DNA of 49,513 bases from Nitrososphaerales archaeon (GTDB taxonomy: Archaea > Thermoproteota > Nitrososphaeria > Nitrososphaerales > Gagatemarchaeaceae): assembly GCA_014874415.1 (NCBI GenBank), contig JACWAI010000091.1, positions 1 through 49,513 of the forward strand, given 5' to 3'. Positions 32,057 through 40,696 of the stretch are shown here, piece by piece (position 1 is the stretch's first letter; each line of letters opens with the position of its first letter). A program made the position numbers and the translations under genes. A model generated the notes under the pieces. The model had not been told where the DNA came from and made no database searches. It saw only the letters and a program-made list of their open reading frames with translations.

Positions 32057-32299
32057 CTACTTCATCCCCATCTCTCTTAGGATCAGACCCCTGTTCTCCT
32101 TCCTGAGCCCCTGAAACAGGAAGTTTACAATCGCCTTTCTCTCGTTCTCAGTGAACCACGTCTTCAGAACCTTGTCTATCACCCAAGGCGGGTTCTTCGC
32201 CAGTCCCTCCAGTCCCCCATAGACGCGCAGGAGCCCTTCTGCCTTGCTTTGCAACTCAGAAGATAGCCTCTTCATACAGGCTTCAAAGGAGTCTATCAT
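32057..32299 (-). CDS. Small helical protein, unknown
   Basis: An 80-residue soluble, mainly helical protein (MIDSFEACMKRLSSELQSKAEGLLRVYGGL ... NERKAIVNFLFQGLRKENRGLILREMGMK). I recognise no family. ATG at 32299 is clean, and upstream AT-rich DNA could hold a promoter. It could be a small regulator or partner protein; nothing in the sequence supports a specific role. Confidence 0.6.
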   Translation of the reverse strand: MIDSFEACMKRLSSELQSKAEGLLRVYGGLEGLAKNPPWVIDKVLKTWFTENERKAIVNFLFQGLRKENRGLILREMGMK

Positions 32300-32412
32300 C
32301 GTGGGGATATATCGCCCATGGAAGTTATTTCTGTAATAATCGTACAGAAAACGTCCTTACTCCCTTGAGAGCTGCCCAGGCGTTAATACCCCCTGCCTGA
32401 CGGCCAGGGGCG

Positions 32413-33240
32413 ATGACACCCCAAGGAGAACCCGCGACCGTGATACTTGCTTCATCCACGGACCTGGCATCCAGAACCTTGGCCGACGCCCTGGTCGAGA
32501 GCCAGGGCTTCACTTCCACAGGGGTAAACCTGCTGGGCCAGCCTGTATTCCAGAAAGACTCGTTTTTGCTGGCTCGGTTCGAAGGAATGATAGTCTTTCC
32601 CCCTGCCCTGGATGAATATTTCAACCCCCAGGCTTACATCTTCCTTTCGAGGCACAGCGCAGAATCAGGCATCGCGTCGTTGACCGCCCACACCACGGGA
32701 AACTTCTCGGCCGAGGCGAAGTTCGGAGGCCTGGGGAAGGAGCTCGGGAGGGCCGACCCGTCGCTGCTGAAGAACTACCTGATGGCTCTCTGGAAGCACA
32801 GGGGGGAGGTGAAAGGATACGAGATCACCATGGAGGCGACCCATCACGGGCCCACGTCGCTGCAGAAGCCTCTCCTCTTCGTGGAGCTTGGCTCCTCTGA
32901 GAAGTACTGGGGGGACAAGGAGGCGGCGGCGGTCGTCGGGAGGTCTCTCATGGAGAGCCTCCGGGAGAGGAGCATATGGAGCAAAGCGGCCATAGGCTTC
33001 GGAGGCACCCACTACCCTGAGAAGTTCATGAAGCTGGTCATCGAAGAGGACATGTCATTCGCCTTCGTCGCACCAAAGTACGCGCTGGAACATGTGGACG
33101 AGAAGATGGTCGGGCAGATGCTGTCGCGGTCTACCGCCCCTGTCAGGTATGCTGTCCTCGACTGGAAGGGGCTGGGCCAGCATAAGGAGAAGATCGTCAA
33201 GCTCGTGAAACAGTCCGGGCTAGAAGAAATCAGGGTGTGA
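32413..33240 (+). CDS. dtdA: D-aminoacyl-tRNA deacylase (DTD2/GEK1 type)
   Basis: A 275-residue archaeal/plant-type deacylase that hydrolyses D-aminoacyl-tRNAs, proofreading chirality and detoxifying aldehyde adducts in some organisms. Family motifs FLSRHSAESGIASLTAHTTGNF (about 77-98), EATHHGPTSLQKPLLFVELGSSE and GFGGTHY (about 195-201) are intact, carrying the histidines of the zinc/active site. ATG at 32413 is preceded by GTTAATACCCC, a weak TATA about 25-30 bases upstream. The 3' end overlaps convergent argF by 11 bases. Confidence 0.93.
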   Translation: MTPQGEPATVILASSTDLASRTLADALVESQGFTSTGVNLLGQPVFQKDSFLLARFEGMIVFPPALDEYFNPQAYIFLSRHSAESGIASLTAHTTGNFSAEAKFGGLGKELGRADPSLLKNYLMALWKHRGEVKGYEITMEATHHGPTSLQKPLLFVELGSSEKYWGDKEAAAVVGRSLMESLRERSIWSKAAIGFGGTHYPEKFMKLVIEEDMSFAFVAPKYALEHVDEKMVGQMLSRSTAPVRYAVLDWKGLGQHKEKIVKLVKQSGLEEIRV

Positions 33241-34186
33241 GGGCAGCGTAGTCCCTGCGGCCCAGCATGAGAAAGCAGAGGAGCGCCTTCGTCGTGTGGA
33301 GCCTGTTCTCTGCTTCGTCGAATATGACCGACTGCGGGCCGTCCATCACGTCGGCGGTGACCTCCTCCCCTCTGTGGGCGGGGAGGCAGTGCTGGAATAT
33401 CGCGTCTTTCTTGGCTCGGGCCATCAAAGGCTTGTTCACCTGATACTCCGGGATGAACGCCGCAATCCTCTTCTGCTTCTCTTCTTCGAGCCCCATTGAA
33501 ACGAAGGTGTCGGTGATGACGCAGTCTGCTCCCGATGCAGCTTTGCCAGGGTCTGAGACGACCGCGACGCTCCCACCATGCTCGCGGGCCATCCGTTCAG
33601 CCTGTGTGACAACCTCTTCAGGCGGTTCGTAGCCTTTCGGGGTCGCGGCAACGAAATCGATCCCCGTGAGCGCCGCACCGAACATCCATGAATTGCATAC
33701 GTTGTCCCCGTCCCCTACCCAGGCGACCTTCAGCCCCTTCAGCTTCTTCTTGTGCTCCTGAAGGGTGAGCAGGTCAGCAAGGATCTGCACGGGGTGATAG
33801 AGGTCGCTCAGCCCGTTGATGACCGGGACGCTGGAGGAAGCTGCGAGGCGCTGCAGGTCGGCGTGCCTGTTGACACGTGCCATTATGCCGTGGACATAGC
33901 GGGAGAGGACGTGCCCCGTGTCCTCGACGGTCTCTCCTCGCCCCAGCTGGAGCTCGTTCGAGCTCAGGCTGATAGCGTGGCCGCCGAGCTCGCTTATCGC
34001 GACCTGGAAGCTGACCCTGGTCCTGGTGCTCGGTTTCTCGAATATCAATGCCACGCTCTTCCCGGAGAGCGCGGTGGACCCGAAACGTTTTCCTCTCTCC
34101 TTCTTCAGCCGGGCCGCAACCGGTAGGATTGACGCAAGGTCGTTGGGCTCCAGCTCAGATAGAGTGAGGAAGTCCTTGCCTTTCAT
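33230..34186 (-). CDS. argF: Ornithine carbamoyltransferase
   Basis: A 318-residue enzyme making citrulline from ornithine and carbamoyl phosphate. The carbamoyl-phosphate motif STRTRVSF is at 53-60, the ornithine-binding region is DLYHPVQILADLLTL, and HCLPAHRG near residue 275 carries the catalytic cysteine. The ATG at 34186 overlaps the lysK-like stop by 4 bases, so it belongs to the LysW cluster. The cluster therefore feeds arginine. A far upstream extension in this frame runs through lysK and is an artefact. Confidence 0.95.
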   Translation of the reverse strand: MKGKDFLTLSELEPNDLASILPVAARLKKERGKRFGSTALSGKSVALIFEKPSTRTRVSFQVAISELGGHAISLSSNELQLGRGETVEDTGHVLSRYVHGIMARVNRHADLQRLAASSSVPVINGLSDLYHPVQILADLLTLQEHKKKLKGLKVAWVGDGDNVCNSWMFGAALTGIDFVAATPKGYEPPEEVVTQAERMAREHGGSVAVVSDPGKAASGADCVITDTFVSMGLEEEKQKRIAAFIPEYQVNKPLMARAKKDAIFQHCLPAHRGEEVTADVMDGPQSVIFDEAENRLHTTKALLCFLMLGRRDYAALTP

Positions 34187-35289
34187 GCCCTCTTCCCCTG
34201 GTCCAACGCGTCCAGCTGCTGAATCGCCTCTTTCAACACTTCTATGCTGTTGAGATAGTCTTTGATCTGGACCATCTCGCCATCGGTATGGCTGGTCCGC
34301 GAAAATCCCGGGCCGTAGGTCACGCACTCGGCACTTTTCTTGTGGGCGAAGGTGTTCATGTCCCCCGTGCCAGTCTTCCGGATGAGGCTTGGCCTTGACT
34401 TCAGGCGGAGAAGGATGGCCCTCTGGAATGCCCGGACCAGACGCGAACCGGTGTCGGCTTCGTAGGCTTCGGTCGGCTCCCCGGGGGTGATTTCGACGTG
34501 GACGCCTTCGTCTGTCTGGCATGCGATGGTGCGTATCTCGTCGATGGCCTTGGTCGAAGAGATGGATGGAGGGAGCCTCAGGTCGAGGGTGGCTTCGCAC
34601 TGGTTCGGGATGACGTTGTGGTATGTCCCGGCTTTGACAAGCGTCGGAGAGATGGAGATGGACCTGAAGTGATCTCCTTCCACTTCCATCGACCGCTCGT
34701 ACTTCTTCAGCCGGGCGAGAAGCGAGTTGAATTCGTCGAAGGCGCTCCGCTGCGCCCAGGGGGAACCCGCATGGCCTCCGGCTGTCTTCACCGAGACGTA
34801 GAGGCTCACCCTTCCCCGATAGCCGATGGTAATCCGGTCGGCGCCGCTGGGCTCCCCGAAAATCGCGTAGTCGAACTTCGCCCCGCTGCTGATTATCTGC
34901 TCGATGCCCGCCCCTTCCCCCTCCTCCTGCGTCGCACCGGCCAAGGTCACGCGGACCCCGGAGTCGGCCGCCTGGGCGCCCGCCATCAGGAGGGCGCAGA
35001 GGGGGGACTTGGCGTCTGCGGCACCCCGGCCGTAGATCCTCCCCTGTCTTCTTGAGACCGGGAGCTTACCGGGCACAGTGTCCATGTGCCCGCAGAAGAG
35101 GAGCCTGGTCCGCCCCTTTCCGATCTCTCCCACGGCGTTGCCTGCCTTGTCGATCCGGACCTTGGAGTATCCCAGCCTCTCCATCTTCCCTGCGAGGAAC
35201 GAAGCGAGCTCGGACTCCTCTGTCGTGGGGGAGTAGATCTTGAGGGCGTCGAGGAGAACCCCGACGGGCTCGTCTGCGGCGCCTGTCAT
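34183..35289 (-). CDS. lysK: [LysW]-lysine/[LysW]-ornithine hydrolase
   Basis: A 368-residue M20-family metallopeptidase releasing lysine or ornithine from the LysW C-terminal glutamate. Zinc ligands are in FCGHMDTVPG (His and Asp), GRGAADAKSPL, ATQEEGEGAG (catalytic Glu), FGEPSG, and a C-terminal SHTDGE histidine. Start ATG at 35289 overlaps the lysX1 stop by 4 bases. Standing next to argF, its product here is at least partly ornithine. Generic ArgE is possible by homology alone but the LysW genes argue for LysK. Confidence 0.92.
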   Translation of the reverse strand: MTGAADEPVGVLLDALKIYSPTTEESELASFLAGKMERLGYSKVRIDKAGNAVGEIGKGRTRLLFCGHMDTVPGKLPVSRRQGRIYGRGAADAKSPLCALLMAGAQAADSGVRVTLAGATQEEGEGAGIEQIISSGAKFDYAIFGEPSGADRITIGYRGRVSLYVSVKTAGGHAGSPWAQRSAFDEFNSLLARLKKYERSMEVEGDHFRSISISPTLVKAGTYHNVIPNQCEATLDLRLPPSISSTKAIDEIRTIACQTDEGVHVEITPGEPTEAYEADTGSRLVRAFQRAILLRLKSRPSLIRKTGTGDMNTFAHKKSAECVTYGPGFSRTSHTDGEMVQIKDYLNSIEVLKEAIQQLDALDQGKRA

Positions 35290-36142
35290 CTTTTCTGGAC
35301 CGAAATCAGATAATCAATAACCATTCCGGGGATGTCTACCCCCGTTGCAGGGACGGTGTTCTTGAACTCTGTGGTGTTGTTGACCTCGTGGACCAGGAGC
35401 CCGTCCTTTCCCTCCATGAGGTCGACGCCGACGAAATCCCCGCCGACCGCGTCTGCCGCACGCACGGAGAGCTCGTCCAGCTCTGGAGTGATCTTGCAAT
35501 TTTCTGCCTTCCCCCCGCGGGCTGTGTTCGTCCGCCAGTCAGAGTCCGAGTACCTGTAGATGGCGGCGACGGTCCTGCCGCCTATCACGAAGGAGCGCAC
35601 GTCCCGGGGTGGCCTCCTGACGAACTCCTGCAGGTAGTATATCTGGTAGAGTGGGAACATGTGCTCCCTGTCTTCAATCACCGCCTTCGCAGCATCCTGG
35701 TCCTTCAGCAGGGCGGAGAGCCTCCCCCAGCTCCCTACCACGGGTTTGACGACGGCCGGGTAGCCGAGGCTCTCGATCGACTTCAGGGCCGAGTCCTCCG
35801 CCATGGCGAGGACCGTCTTCGGGGTCGGGATCCTGTGCTTGACGAGCGCCAACGACCCGAAGAGCTTGTTGCCGCAGACCCAGGCGCAGGCGAAGGAGTT
35901 CACGACCCGGTGGCCCGCTGACTCAAGAGCCGCGGTCGAGTGGACGTTCCTGAAGTAGCTCACGGACCTCTGCAGGACCACCCTGTCGGCAAGAGGCAAC
36001 TCGCCAGAGTTCAGGGTGATCGAGAGGTCTTTGGAGTCGACGAGGTTGACCCCGACTCCCCGCTTTTCAGCCGCATTGACGATGGCCTTCTCTTCCCAGC
36101 GGATGGTGTCGTAAAGTAGGGAGAAAGACGGCGTCCGCTCAC
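35286..36142 (-). CDS. lysX: LysW-glutamate/aminoadipate ligase, copy 1, apparent frameshift at the N-terminus
   Basis: An ATP-grasp RimK-like ligase that attaches glutamate or alpha-aminoadipate to the C-terminal glutamate of LysW. The ATP-grasp body is complete (YPAVVKPVVGSWGRL, YLQEFVRRPPRDVRSFVIGG, then DLMEGKDGLLVHEVNNTTEF). The conserved N-terminus LLYDTIRWEEKAIVNAAEKRG is encoded from about 36119, but that frame has no start codon. A GTG at 36142 overlapping the lysW1 TGA is the expected coupled start, yet lies in another frame. Removing one TC from the TCTC at about 36123-36128 would join them as MSGRRLSLLYDTIRWEEK. The TTG at 35999 would truncate the N-terminal domain. Confidence 0.8.
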
Positions 36143-36309
36143 TCGCCCCAGTCCTCTTCTTCCGTTTCGGCGGGCCGGAGGGTGAAGAGGTTGCCAGACT
36201 GCTCCCTCACCAGTTCGAATGACGTCCCGCACTCCTTGCAAGAGACGATTTCGCCCTGGATGGCGTCGTTCGGGATTGCGACCTGGGCGTCGCATTCGAT
36301 GCAGTTCAT
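36139..36309 (-). CDS. lysW: LysW amino-group carrier protein, copy 1
   Basis: A 56-residue carrier with a zinc ribbon (CIEC ... CKEC) and the diagnostic acidic C-terminal tail EEEDWGE, whose last glutamate gamma-carboxyl is ligated to the substrate amino group. ATG at 36309 with a GGAGG about 14 bases upstream. Its TGA overlaps a GTG that is the likely coupled start of lysX1. It begins the promoter-proximal half lysW1-lysX1-lysK-argF. Confidence 0.92.
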   Translation of the reverse strand: MNCIECDAQVAIPNDAIQGEIVSCKECGTSFELVREQSGNLFTLRPAETEEEDWGE

Positions 36310-36347
36310 AATGGCTGAATTCCTCCTCTCTGAAGCTGGGAGGGATA

Positions 36348-36360
36348 CCGATATAACGAT
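36348..36360 (-). promoter_or_regulatory. Internal TATA box before lysW1
   Basis: Minus-strand ATCGTTATATCGG, about 40 bases before the lysW1 ATG and directly after the lysM-like regulator gene. This would allow lysW1-lysX1-lysK-argF to be transcribed separately. In Sulfolobus the Lrp-like LysM acts at a lysW promoter, so this is a natural target for the neighbouring regulator. Confidence 0.55.
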
Positions 36361-36372
36361 AATCGGCCGAAT

Positions 36373-36807
36373 TCAGCGAATTGTCCGCAACACCATGGTG
36401 GTGTTCGTCCCTGTCACGCCGCCGGCACGACGTATCCCTTCGATGGTTGCGTTCACCTCGCCGATATTCGCACCTTTAATGACGACCGCGATGTCGAACT
36501 GGCCAGCCGTCTCGTAGACAGATTCGACCCCCTTGACGCCCCTAATCTTCTCGCTCACCTGGCGTGTGGGCGTTCCCGGGTCTACGGAGACCCAAGTTAT
36601 GGCGCTGCTCAGGTCTTTGTCGTCGACCTCGACGGTGAACCTTCGTATCCTCCCGCTCGACTTGAGGTTGTCGATCCTGCGCCTAATCGCTGACTCCGAC
36701 AGGCCGAGCTTGGTCGCAATCTTGGTGTTGGACGCCCGGGCGTCCTCCCTCAGCAGCCCCAGGAGCAAATCGTCGATCCTGCTAGAGTCTATTTGCTTCC
36801 TCTTCAC
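36373..36807 (-). CDS. lysM: Lrp/AsnC-family regulator (LysM-like)
   Basis: A 144-residue Lrp-type regulator. The HTH is at about 10-55 (IDDLLLGLLREDARASNTKIATKLGLSESAIRRRIDNL), and a RAM/ACT-like effector domain follows (ITWVSVDPGTPTRQVSEKIRGVKGVESVYETAGQFDIAVVIKG). It probably senses lysine or another amino acid and tunes the LysW cluster. It overlaps the lysJ 3' end by 26 bases, and the lysW1 promoter lies just downstream. ATG at 36807. Confidence 0.88.
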   Translation of the reverse strand: MKRKQIDSSRIDDLLLGLLREDARASNTKIATKLGLSESAIRRRIDNLKSSGRIRRFTVEVDDKDLSSAITWVSVDPGTPTRQVSEKIRGVKGVESVYETAGQFDIAVVIKGANIGEVNATIEGIRRAGGVTGTNTTMVLRTIR

Positions 36808-37969
36808 CTATCACTCGCCCCAGTACCTCCAGCCCCTTTGATATTTGGCTCTCCTGGATGACAAGCGCCGGGAGGAACCTGAAGGTGTCCCTTCCGGAGT
36901 AGGCGAAGATGACGCCGTTAGCCTCCGCGGAAAGGAGCTGAGAATGGATGTCAACCCTTGTCTGCATGGCAAGCATCAGGCCGAGCCCGCGCACCTCCTT
37001 CACGAGCTTGTGCTCCGAGGCTATCTTGGTGAGCCCGGTTTTCATCTTCCCCCCCTTCTCCTGCGCCTGCCGCGGTAGGTCGTTTTGCTTGATGAAATCC
37101 AGGGTCGCCGACCCGGCCGCGCAGGAAAGCGGGTTGCCGGCGAAGGTGCTCGTGTGCTCTCCGCCCTTGAGGCTCCCGGCCACTTCGTCGGTGGCTACTG
37201 CGGCGCCGATCGGGAGGCCCCCGCCGAGCCCCTTGGACACCGTCATTATGTCGGGGGTTACCCCCCAGTGCTCAGAGGCCCACATCTTACCCGTTCGCCC
37301 TAGCCCGGTCTGAATCTCGTCGAGTATCAGGAGGGCACCGGCCTTGTCGCAGATCTCCCTGACTTGTTTGAAGTAGTCGGCAGGAGGGACTATGACGCCA
37401 CTCTCTCCCTGGATGGGTTCCGCGAGGACCGCTGCGGTATCGTTGTCGACTAGCTGGGAGAGGGATGCCGGGTCCCCGTATTCGGCGAACTCGAACCCCT
37501 CCAGGAGGGGGCCGAAGGGGTCCCTGTACTTCTTGTTCCAGGTTGCGGACAGAGACCCGTACGTCTTCCCGTGAAAGGCGCCTTTCATGGATATGATCTT
37601 CTTCCGCGCCGTGTGCCGCCTCGCCAACTTGATGGCCGCCTCAACAGATTCGGTCCCGCTGTTAGTCAGGAGCGCCTTGCCAAGCCCCTCGGGCGCTGCC
37701 TTGACGAGCCTCTCCATGAAGCCGGCCCTGGCGTCGTTGTAGAAAGTGCCGTGGCATGTGATTAGCCTATCTGCCTGTTCCCGGATCGCGTTGACTACGG
37801 AATCGTTCGAGTGGCCGACGAGGGCGACCCCTATGCCGGTCATGAAGTCTATGTACTCTTTTCCGGCAGAGTCCCAGACGACCGAGCCCTTCCCTCGGAC
37901 AATGGTGAGGGGGAACTTCTTGAAGGCGGGCGCCCCATAGGACTCCTCCAGCTCTTCGATCGGGTTCAT
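36782..37969 (-). CDS. lysJ: [LysW]-semialdehyde aminotransferase
   Basis: A 395-residue class III PLP aminotransferase of the ArgD/LysJ group, converting LysW-bound semialdehyde to the LysW-lysine or LysW-ornithine precursor. Motifs: LLTNSGTESVEAAIKLAR (phosphate-binding), MKGAFHGKTYGSLSAT, LILDEIQTGLGRTG (PLP-interacting Asp), and TVSKGLGGGLPIGA with the PLP lysine. The ATG at 37969 overlaps the lysZ stop by 4 bases. The longer frame upstream lies inside lysZ. Confidence 0.93.
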   Translation of the reverse strand: MNPIEELEESYGAPAFKKFPLTIVRGKGSVVWDSAGKEYIDFMTGIGVALVGHSNDSVVNAIREQADRLITCHGTFYNDARAGFMERLVKAAPEGLGKALLTNSGTESVEAAIKLARRHTARKKIISMKGAFHGKTYGSLSATWNKKYRDPFGPLLEGFEFAEYGDPASLSQLVDNDTAAVLAEPIQGESGVIVPPADYFKQVREICDKAGALLILDEIQTGLGRTGKMWASEHWGVTPDIMTVSKGLGGGLPIGAAVATDEVAGSLKGGEHTSTFAGNPLSCAAGSATLDFIKQNDLPRQAQEKGGKMKTGLTKIASEHKLVKEVRGLGLMLAMQTRVDIHSQLLSAEANGVIFAYSGRDTFRFLPALVIQESQISKGLEVLGRVIGEEEANRL

Positions 37970-38775
37970 CGCGAGCTTATCACCGTGCACTTGTCGTGGG
38001 CCAGGGCCTTCGCGAGCGGGGCGCTCCTGGTCCCCGAGCAAATGATCGACTCTCTGACCCCGGCTTCCACCGCCTCGACGGCGGCCATCACCTTCTTCTG
38101 CATGCCGAAGCCGATCTTCGGGAGCCTCGTGGTCGCTTCTGAAGGGGTGAGGTGTGTGGCGAGCTTCCCGTCGAGGCTCAGCCCTTCAACGTTCGTCAGG
38201 AACACGGCCGCGTCGGCTTTGATCTTTGAGGCTATCGTTGAAGCAGCCCTGTCCCCGTCAATGTTGAGGGGTTCTCCTTGTTCGCTCGCCGCGACGGGCG
38301 AAACCACGGGCACGTATCCCTGGGAAAGCAGTGTGTCGATGAGCCCGGAGTTGACCTCGGCGATCTTGCCTGTGTACCCTCCCTCTATGGCCACCTTTCT
38401 CCCTCGCTCGTCCATGATCACCAGTTTGCTCTTCCGCTTTCCACGGAGGAGGAGCCCGTCGGCCCCTGCGAGAGAGACGCTCCTCAGTCCGGCCCTCCCG
38501 AGGGCGAGTACGAGCCGCTTCGCGAGGAGCCCGCTCATCACCATCTGGTAGATCTCGGCGGTCTCGCTGTCGGTATATCTGCTCCTGATCCCTTCAGGGG
38601 ACACGACGAAGCGCTGCTCCTTTCCGAGGCGGTTTGCGTAGTCGGTCACCACGTCCCCACCTCCGTGGACGAGCACAAGCTGGTGCAAGGGGGACAGCGC
38701 GACGACGTCTTCCACGAGCTGGGCCGGCACTCCCTCCTTCATCAGGCTCCCTCCTATCTTCACTACTATTCTCAT
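37966..38775 (-). CDS. lysZ: [LysW]-aminoadipate/[LysW]-glutamate kinase
   Basis: A 269-residue amino-acid kinase of the ArgB/LysZ type, phosphorylating the side-chain carboxylate of LysW-bound substrate. The N-terminal KIGGS and VHGGGD nucleotide loops and LAGADG, PLNIDGDRAAS and GFGMQKKVMAAVEAV motifs are present. The R-S-R-Y-T segment replaces the RFTD substrate loop of N-acetylglutamate kinases, as in LysZ. Coupled to lysJ by a 4-base overlap and 6 bases from lysY. ATG at 38775. Confidence 0.93.
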   Translation of the reverse strand: MRIVVKIGGSLMKEGVPAQLVEDVVALSPLHQLVLVHGGGDVVTDYANRLGKEQRFVVSPEGIRSRYTDSETAEIYQMVMSGLLAKRLVLALGRAGLRSVSLAGADGLLLRGKRKSKLVIMDERGRKVAIEGGYTGKIAEVNSGLIDTLLSQGYVPVVSPVAASEQGEPLNIDGDRAASTIASKIKADAAVFLTNVEGLSLDGKLATHLTPSEATTRLPKIGFGMQKKVMAAVEAVEAGVRESIICSGTRSAPLAKALAHDKCTVISSR

Positions 38776-38781
38776 CTCGAG

Positions 38782-39843
38782 TTACACCGGATGGAGGGGA
38801 GCCATGGCGATCCCAGTCTTCTCGTCGAATCCGAGCATCAGGTTCATCGACTGGATGGCGTTGCCCGCGGCTCCCTTGATCAGATTGTCTGTGGCTGAGA
38901 GGGCGACGAGGCGGCCCGTCCTTTCTTCTATCTCGAAGCCTATGTCGCAGAAGTTCGAACCTACCACGAGCTTGGGGTCGGGGAGGCGGAAGGGCCCCTG
39001 CTTGTCCCTGACGAGGCGGACGAAGTAGCTCCCTGTGTACATCGAGCGATATACCTTCCAGACGTCCAGGGGTTTTACCGCAGTGGCCGTGAACAGGTGC
39101 GAGGTGATCAGTATGCCTCTGACCATGTTGACCGCGTGGGCGGACATCGAGACCTTCACCTTCTCCCCTGCCATGGCTGCCAGCACCTGCTCGATTTCGG
39201 CGGCGTGCCTGTGCCCGGCTGGCTTGTAAGGCCTCACGACGCTGAAGCGCTCGGAGAAGTGAGTGGAAAGCGACGGCTTGCCTCCTGCCCCCGACGAGCC
39301 CACCTTGGCGTCGACCACGATGTGTTCCCTGTCTATACCGAGGGACTTCTCTTTGAGCAGGGGCGCGAGGGCGAGGATGGCTGTGATCGCCATGCACCCC
39401 GGGGATGCGACCAGCCTGGCGCCCTTCACCTGCTCCCTGTTGATCTCCGGGACGGAGAGCACGAACTTCTCGAGAAGGTCGGGCCTGGGGTGGTCGTAGC
39501 CGTACCAGCTGGGATACTCCCCCTTGTCGCTCAGCCGGAAGTCGGCGCTGAGGTCTATGACCCTGAGCCCGGCGTCCGCGAGCTGGGGGACGATCTTCAC
39601 AGATTCGCCGTGGGGGAGCGCGGCGAACACGACATCGGTGGAGCTCGTGAGCTTCGAGGGGTCGTTGGGGGAGAACTTCAGCTCGGTGATCCCACGTAGG
39701 TTCGGATGGACGCGGAAGACGTACTCCCCGGCGTACTTTCTCGAGGTTGCTGCCGTTATCTCGACCTCCGGGTGCTGCAGGAGGAGGCGCAGAAGCTCCC
39801 CGCCTATGTAGCCTGAAGCTGCGAGCACTCCGACGCGGACCAA
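38782..39843 (-). CDS. lysY: [LysW]-aminoadipate/glutamate 6-/5-phosphate reductase
   Basis: A 353-residue ArgC/LysY dehydrogenase that reduces the acyl-phosphate to the semialdehyde with NADPH. The Rossmann loop is VLAASGYIGGELLRLL, the catalytic cysteine sits in VASPGCMAITA (about residue 150), and a histidine-containing GHRHAAEIEQ segment is near 215. The start GTG/ATG region is at 39843, one base after the lysX2 stop. Present only once, so it must serve both arms if both lysine and arginine are made. Confidence 0.94.
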   Translation of the reverse strand: MVRVGVLAASGYIGGELLRLLLQHPEVEITAATSRKYAGEYVFRVHPNLRGITELKFSPNDPSKLTSSTDVVFAALPHGESVKIVPQLADAGLRVIDLSADFRLSDKGEYPSWYGYDHPRPDLLEKFVLSVPEINREQVKGARLVASPGCMAITAILALAPLLKEKSLGIDREHIVVDAKVGSSGAGGKPSLSTHFSERFSVVRPYKPAGHRHAAEIEQVLAAMAGEKVKVSMSAHAVNMVRGILITSHLFTATAVKPLDVWKVYRSMYTGSYFVRLVRDKQGPFRLPDPKLVVGSNFCDIGFEIEERTGRLVALSATDNLIKGAAGNAIQSMNLMLGFDEKTGIAMAPLHPV

Positions 39844-39844
39844 A

Positions 39845-40696
39845 TCAGTTCCTCACCGATTGCGCCACGTATTTGATGAGCTGGCCAGGGATGTCGGCGT
39901 CCACTGCCGACTGGGCGCCCTTGAACTCCACCGTGTTGTTGACCTCATGGACCAGGTAGCCTGACTCGGGCTCCATGGCGTCCACTCCCAGGATGCCTCC
40001 GCCCACAGCTTCCGCCGCCGAAAGGATGATCTCCTTCAGCTCCTTGTCGGGCTTGAAGGCCTTCGAGACTGCGCCGCGGGCCACGTTGGTCCTCCACTCT
40101 CCCTTGGGCGCGATCCTGTGCACGCACGCTATGATGCTGTCTCCCGCAACTATCGCCCTGATGTCCCTGGGTGGCCTCTTGATGTATTCCTGCATGTAGT
40201 ACATGTGCTGCTCCTGAGGGTTCGCGAGCTCCTCCTTGAATTCAATCAAAGACTGAAGGGTTGATCTGTCGCGCACGACGGTCACCATCCGACCCCAGCT
40301 CCCTGTGAACGGCTTAAGCACTAGAGGAAAGCCCAGCTTCTCGGCTGCTTCTTCGGCGCCTTCCGGTGTGAGCGCCAGAAGGGTTCGTGGCGTCGGGACC
40401 CCGGCCTTCGCCAGGGCTATGCTGGTGGCCAGCTTGTTGCTGCACGTCTCGGCGACGGCGAAGCTGTTGATCACCTTCAGCCCCGAGCCTTCGAGGGTCT
40501 GGGTGAGCAGGGAGGACCTGTAGTGGCTGATGCACCGCTGCAGCACGACGTCCCCGAACTCGGGGCGCTTCTTCGGGAGCTCGAAGACCAGTCCCTTGGC
40601 ATCGACCAGAGATGCCTCTAACCCTGCCGAACGGGCGGCGTCGCTGAGTGCCTTCTCTTCCCACCTCAGCCTGTCGAATGTGATGCTGAGCTTCAC
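39845..40696 (-). CDS. lysX: LysW-glutamate/aminoadipate ligase, copy 2
   Basis: A 283-residue ATP-grasp ligase, full length (KLSITFDRLRWEEKALSDAARSAG; FPLVLKPFTGSWGRM; YMQEYIKRPPRDIRAIVAG; DAMEPESGYLVHEVNNTVEFKG). It pairs with lysW2 directly upstream, whose TAA abuts this GTG start. Compared with copy 1 the metal/substrate end differs (NNTVEFKG versus NNTTEFKN). Copies in Sulfolobus are split into an aminoadipate-specific LysX and a glutamate-specific ArgX. One copy here is probably ArgX, but I cannot say which. Confidence 0.93.
   Translation of the reverse strand: MKLSITFDRLRWEEKALSDAARSAGLEASLVDAKGLVFELPKKRPEFGDVVLQRCISHYRSSLLTQTLEGSGLKVINSFAVAETCSNKLATSIALAKAGVPTPRTLLALTPEGAEEAAEKLGFPLVLKPFTGSWGRMVTVVRDRSTLQSLIEFKEELANPQEQHMYYMQEYIKRPPRDIRAIVAGDSIIACVHRIAPKGEWRTNVARGAVSKAFKPDKELKEIILSAAEAVGGGILGVDAMEPESGYLVHEVNNTVEFKGAQSAVDADIPGQLIKYVAQSVRN

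Noticed and set aside
33230-34600. Long form of argF beginning at 34600
   Set aside because: The upstream part is antisense-free but lies in another frame inside lysK; the ATG at 34186 gives the standard carbamoyltransferase N-terminus and a 4-base overlap.
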